Assembly (NCBI GenBank): GCA_017453365.1
Contig: JAFTKH010000006.1
Span: 70,321-134,320 of the forward strand
DNA from: Clostridia bacterium
Lineage (GTDB): Bacteria > Bacillota > Clostridia > Oscillospirales > CAG-272
Reading direction: 5' to 3'
DNA: 64,000 nt
Part shown: in pieces, positions 60,851 through 64,000 of the stretch
How positions within the stretch are numbered: the stretch's first letter is position 1
Layout of the letters: each line of letters opens with the position of its first letter
Position numbers and translations under genes: made by a program
Notes under the pieces: model-generated
What the model saw: the letters and a program-made list of their open reading frames with translations, nothing else
Told to the model about the DNA's origin: nothing
Database searches by the model: none

Positions 60851-61300
60851 TTAATCAATGTAGGCCGAGAAGCCGCGAAGCATAACTATAGCGTCATCCT
60901 TCGGGTCACGGTAGTAATCGCGCCGTCTCGCGACCTCGGAGAAGCCGTAGGCGGTGTAGAGTGAAATTGCGGCGGTGTTTTTTGAGCGCACCTCGAGAAA
61001 GGTGCATTCGAGCCCCGCGCCGCGCGAGGTTTTCATAGCATAATCGAGAAGCCTGTAAGCGATGCCGCGCCGTCTGTACTCGGTGAGTACTGCGACACGG
61101 TATATCTCGCCCTCGGGCGGTATTATCCTGCCGAGGACGTACGCTACGACTTTGCCGTTATCTACGGCGGAGAAGCACATAGCGCCCTCTGTAGAAATAA
61201 GGTCGACGATATCACGGTAGCCCCACGGGTCGGGGAAGACCGAGAGCTCAATCGCTTCGATACCCCTCGCGTCCTCGGGCCTTGCGCGTCTGAAATCCAT
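60851..61300 (-). CDS. rimI: Ribosomal protein S18-alanine N-acetyltransferase RimI
   Basis: GNAT acetyltransferase of 149 residues. The acetyl-CoA loop is VLTEYRRRGIAYRLLDYAM (about 73-91), and the late NTAAISLYTAYGFSEVARRR is typical of RimI. AIELSVFPDPW near the start is another family mark. It is placed between galU and tsaD; rimI-tsaD adjacency is common and supports the name. It shares one base with the galU stop. Confidence 0.92.
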   Translation of the reverse strand: MDFRRARPEDARGIEAIELSVFPDPWGYRDIVDLISTEGAMCFSAVDNGKVVAYVLGRIIPPEGEIYRVAVLTEYRRRGIAYRLLDYAMKTSRGAGLECTFLEVRSKNTAAISLYTAYGFSEVARRRDYYRDPKDDAIVMLRGFSAYID

Positions 61301-62178
61301 TATTTTAACGTCCTTGCAAGCTCAAGTATGTATTCGCGGAGTCCCTCGGCTGTTTCGGGGTGGGCAAGTCCCTTCGTTATATTCGCGGTGAGAAAGCCTA
61401 GCTTTGAGCCCATATCGAAGCGCTCTCCCTCGAATTCGAGTGCGTATATTCCGTCAGCTCGTGCCATTTTTGCCATAGCGTCGGTGAGCTGATACTCACC
61501 GCCCGCTCCGGGCTCGAGTGCGTCGATGATGTCGAAGACGTCGGGGGTGAGAAGGACTCTGCCGAGTATGGACAGGTTTGAAAATTCACAGCCGGGCTTC
61601 GGCTTTTCTATCATATCCGTGCAGAAGGTAACGCGCTCGGTGTCCGTCGGATCGACCTTCAGCGAGGAGTATTTCCGAAGCTGCTCTGGCGTGACAGGCT
61701 TTACTCCCACGACGGGCCTGCCGTATTTCTCGTATACCTCTGCCAGCTGACGGCAGACGGGAACCTCGGAGAATATAATATCGTCACCGTACATAACGAT
61801 GAACGGCTCGTCCCCGACGAAGCTTCTTGCACGGCCGACGGCGTGTCCAAGCCCTTTGGTCTCGCGCTGGCGGAGAAAGTAAACGTTCGCCATGTTCGCG
61901 ATGCCGCGCAGCCTTTCCGCTTCCTCGAGCTTTCCCTTTGCTGTCAGGGTAGTATCATACTCGACGTTAAGGTCAAAGAAGTTTTCCATAGCGTCCTTGT
62001 CACGGTTAGTTATGACAAGTATCTCCTCGATGCCGCTCTTCACAGCCTCCTCGACGAGATAGCTTATCGCAGGCATATCGACTATCGGGAGCATTTCCTT
62101 CGGCACTGCGTGAGATATCGGGAGCATTCTTGTGCCCAGTCCCGCTGCGGGGATTATGGCCTTTCTGATTTTTTGCAT
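61300..62178 (-). CDS. galU: UTP-glucose-1-phosphate uridylyltransferase
   Basis: Makes UDP-glucose for cell-wall polymers and glycolipids. It has 292 residues with the GalU signature AIIPAAGLGTRMLPISHAVP, then KEMLPIVDMPAISYLVEEA near the N-terminus. FIVMYGDDIIF holds the metal Asp, and GGEYQLTDAMAKM is the late conserved segment. It follows rbfA immediately, an unusual insertion of a carbohydrate gene into a translation/cell-wall operon. Confidence 0.96.
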   Translation of the reverse strand: MQKIRKAIIPAAGLGTRMLPISHAVPKEMLPIVDMPAISYLVEEAVKSGIEEILVITNRDKDAMENFFDLNVEYDTTLTAKGKLEEAERLRGIANMANVYFLRQRETKGLGHAVGRARSFVGDEPFIVMYGDDIIFSEVPVCRQLAEVYEKYGRPVVGVKPVTPEQLRKYSSLKVDPTDTERVTFCTDMIEKPKPGCEFSNLSILGRVLLTPDVFDIIDALEPGAGGEYQLTDAMAKMARADGIYALEFEGERFDMGSKLGFLTANITKGLAHPETAEGLREYILELARTLK

Positions 62179-62179
62179 T

Positions 62180-62539
62180 TCAGTCCTCTCCTTGTTTTTC
62201 GTTGTCTGTTTTTATTTCCTCGAGCAGGCGGGCTATTCTCGCACCGTGTTCGATAGACCCATCCTTCACAAAATGAAGCTCGGGGGTTATCCTTAAATTG
62301 AGTGTTCTTGCGAGGTGATGACGAAGCATTCCCGTGCATTTCGCGAGTCCCTCCGCCGCCTCATCGGCATCACCCATAGCGGAGAAATATACGCTCGCGT
62401 ACTTGAGGTCCGGAGCTACCTCCGCTCTTGTGATGCTTACGAAATTATTTATTACCTTAGGCTCTCTTACCTCGCCGAGAGCTATTGCCAGCTCCTCGGC
62501 TACTGCGTCGTTTATTCTTCCGCGTCTGTATTTTGCCAT
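62180..62539 (-). CDS. rbfA: Ribosome-binding factor A
   Basis: A 119-residue KH-like protein needed for 16S rRNA 5'-end maturation. RRGRINDAVAEELAIALGEV starts the fold; VSITRAEVAPDLKYASVYFS and LRITPELHFVKDGSIEHGAR are the usual conserved segments. AGGAG lies before the ATG. It lies between murI and galU and lacks its common neighbours infB and nusA. Confidence 0.95.
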   Translation of the reverse strand: MAKYRRGRINDAVAEELAIALGEVREPKVINNFVSITRAEVAPDLKYASVYFSAMGDADEAAEGLAKCTGMLRHHLARTLNLRITPELHFVKDGSIEHGARIARLLEEIKTDNEKQGED

Positions 62540-62556
62540 TTTCAGTCTCCTGTTTT

Positions 62557-63240
62557 TTATATAAGAACCGTCCTCCCGTGCCCCGACGTATCGGTAAGGG
62601 TGCGGATGAGCTCTCTTGCGCCCTCTCTTGCAGAGGAGACGGTGTACCTTATTCCGTATTTTTTTACTATTTCCTTTATTTCCCTCTCAAGTGCGGGAAA
62701 ATGCGTGCACCCGAGTATCAGAGTGTCTGCCCCCGAGCCTGAAAGCGGGGAAAGCAGCTTCTCGAGATTTTTTCGCTCTGTGTCGGTTATTTTTCCGTCG
62801 CGAGCTCCCGACTCAACGAGCGTTACGAGCTCCCCGAGCGCAAGCTCGGTTGTACGAAGCGGAAAAAGCAGGCGGCTCCACGCTCCCGAGCGGACGGTTG
62901 CCGCAGTCGCTATTACTGCGATTCTGCCGTTTTTTGTTACACTCTCCGCCCGCCTTGCAGTAGGGGAAAGTATAGGTACGGATACCTTTTTTTGACCCTC
63001 GGGGAGATTATTCCACACCGTGCTCGCCGTACAACAGGCTATAAGGACGCGGCTTGCGCCGAGGGATAATAGTCTTTCGATGTTATTTCCTGTAAGCTCT
63101 GTAAGCTCGCTCTCGCTCTTCGTGCCGTAGGGCGCGTTTCTCCTGTCGAGCAAAAGTGTAAGGTCAAGAGTCTCGTTTAGACGTCTTATCTCGCGAGCGG
63201 TAATAATACCGCCCTCTCCGCTGTCAATAAGACCTATCAT
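62557..63240 (-). CDS. murI: Glutamate racemase (divergent MurI)
   Basis: Supplies D-glutamate for peptidoglycan. It has 227 residues, somewhat short for the family (about 260). LIDSGEGGIITAREI is the first motif with the catalytic-site Asp-Ser. The first catalytic Cys is in LIACCTASTVW, where most members read A-C-N-T-A. LILGCTHFPAL supplies the second Cys and His. It overlaps the ddl stop by 4 bases. Its sequence is divergent and another Asp/Glu racemase role cannot be excluded. Confidence 0.85.
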   Translation of the reverse strand: MIGLIDSGEGGIITAREIRRLNETLDLTLLLDRRNAPYGTKSESELTELTGNNIERLLSLGASRVLIACCTASTVWNNLPEGQKKVSVPILSPTARRAESVTKNGRIAVIATAATVRSGAWSRLLFPLRTTELALGELVTLVESGARDGKITDTERKNLEKLLSPLSGSGADTLILGCTHFPALEREIKEIVKKYGIRYTVSSAREGARELIRTLTDTSGHGRTVLI

Positions 63241-64000
63241 ACGCGCTCCGCGGCTCTTTCGATAAGAGCGTCGATGACGTCACACTCCGAAAAGCCGTAG
63301 GCTCGGAGCATCTTTAGATACATACTGTCGTCGGTAAGTCCCGGAAGCGTATTTATCTCGTTGAAGATTAGCTTATCGCCTGAGAGGAAGAAATCTATTC
63401 TCGAGAGTGAGAAAATGCCTATTTCCTTTGCAAGCCGCCTTGAATATTCTCGGGCGAGCGCGGAGGTCTCACCGTCTACACGCGCTACGGTTTCTGTTTT
63501 CGTACCGAGCTTGTATTTTTCACGGTAGCCATACGTACCCTCGCAGAGTATCTCCGAGGGCGGGGTTACGACGCTCTCTCCTCTATAGTATAGAAATGCG
63601 CATTCGAGCTCTCTTTTATTCTCTATAAGAGCCTCGACGATAACGTCGCCGAGCTCTGAGGCGGCGTTGTATGCGGAAATGAAATGCTCTCTCGAGTCGG
63701 CTTTTTTTGCTCCGACAGAGCTACCGAGGCCCGTTGGCTTTATGAACATAGGATAGTCGAGGGCAGATGAGGAAATACGCTCCGCTTCCTCGGCGGGCGT
63801 GCTTTTTCTGAATGTGACATAGGGCGCAACGGGAATTCCGAGCCGCTCTGCCATGGCCTTCGTATAGGCCTTGTCTGACGTAAGAGCACCGACCGACGTA
63901 CCTTCACCGACGAAGGGCAGTCCCGTACATTCGAGAAGTCCCTGTATTTTGCCGTCCTCGCCAAAGTCGCCGTGCAAAAGCGGAAAGACAGCATCGGGCG
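63237..64000 (-). CDS. ddl: D-alanine-D-alanine ligase (5' part beyond the window)
   Basis: Joins two D-alanines for peptidoglycan. The frame is open to the right edge, reading PDAVFPLLHGDFGEDGKIQG, so the true start lies outside; an in-frame TTG at 63977 is not the start. ATP-grasp features are visible: MFIKPTGLGSSVGAKKAD, ELECAFLYYRG, RIDFFLSGDKLIFNEINTLPG (metal-binding Glu and Asn) and DSMYLKM. It is the first visible gene of the leftward operon and overlaps murI (ATGA). Confidence 0.95.
   Translation of the reverse strand, partial: PDAVFPLLHGDFGEDGKIQGLLECTGLPFVGEGTSVGALTSDKAYTKAMAERLGIPVAPYVTFRKSTPAEEAERISSSALDYPMFIKPTGLGSSVGAKKADSREHFISAYNAASELGDVIVEALIENKRELECAFLYYRGESVVTPPSEILCEGTYGYREKYKLGTKTETVARVDGETSALAREYSRRLAKEIGIFSLSRIDFFLSGDKLIFNEINTLPGLTDDSMYLKMLRAYGFSECDVIDALIERAAERV

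Overview
The window reads as the chromosome of an anaerobic, Gram-positive, endospore-lineage member of the Clostridia (Bacillota), most likely a gut organism. The support is a GerA/SpoVAF-type spore germination protein, DnaD and DnaI primosome proteins, Rex, a split cobalamin-dependent methionine synthase, GMP synthase without its glutaminase half, a Na+-pumping decarboxylase beta subunit, many lipobox lipoproteins, and sigma-A promoters of the TTGACA-17-TATAAT type with GGAGG-like ribosome binding sites. No rRNA, CRISPR array, prophage or transposase was seen. One intact tRNA gene (tRNA-Gln, CTG) is present.

Layout. 1-4.9 kb: 3' part of parB, then a leftward methionine/one-carbon operon (metF, reactivation-domain protein, metH). 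5.2-8.9 kb: an AT-rich leftward DpnII-type restriction-modification cassette (HTH-Dam methylase, DpnII-like nuclease, second methylase, PIN-winged-helix protein). 9.2-17.3 kb: guaA (ATPase half), an amidase-fold protein, a LysR regulator divergent from a PQ-loop membrane protein, a spore germination protein, an AEC transporter, an M19 dipeptidase and YhcH. 17.5-28.5 kb: an RDD protein, a complete sugar ABC transporter (ATPase, two permeases, binding lipoprotein) and two large modular lipoproteins (nuclease-like and Ig/OB-fold). 28.6-32 kb: a NUDIX hydrolase, ribulose-phosphate epimerase, a split ThrE exporter, and a repeat-rich intergenic zone. 32.2-40.1 kb: four tandem large paralogous lipoproteins behind one strong promoter. 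40.2-41.1 kb: a small operon with an AbrB-type protein preceded by a structured, terminator-ended RNA. 41.2-43.5 kb: Na+ decarboxylase beta subunit, a 48-residue gamma-like protein and a membrane protein. 43.6-46.5 kb: cardiolipin synthase and an HtrA-type lipoprotein with a collagen-like stalk. 46.7-47.3 kb: a duplicated, partly degenerate tRNA-Gln locus full of short hairpins. 47.7-57 kb: a mix of catabolic, redox and regulatory genes (glutathione peroxidase/OhrR, AraC/fucose isomerase, HAD phosphatase, Xre/zinc-ribbon pair). 57-64 kb: a tight leftward housekeeping operon ddl-murI-rbfA-galU-rimI-tsaD-rex-dnaD-dnaI.

Working together. The ABC transporter plus the lipoproteins at 18-40 kb form a large cell-surface region. 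Its genes look strongly codon-biased (GAG, AAG, GTT, ACC, TAC), which suggests high expression. Several regulator/target pairs carry visible operators: OhrR-like half-sites at the gpx promoter, an inverted repeat holding two overlapping promoters between araC-type and fucI genes, and palindromes beside the LysR and Xre genes. The items most worth a second look are the structured RNA ahead of the AbrB gene, the four-paralog lipoprotein cluster, the PIN-winged-helix gene in the DpnII cassette, and the tRNA-Gln duplication with inserted hairpins.
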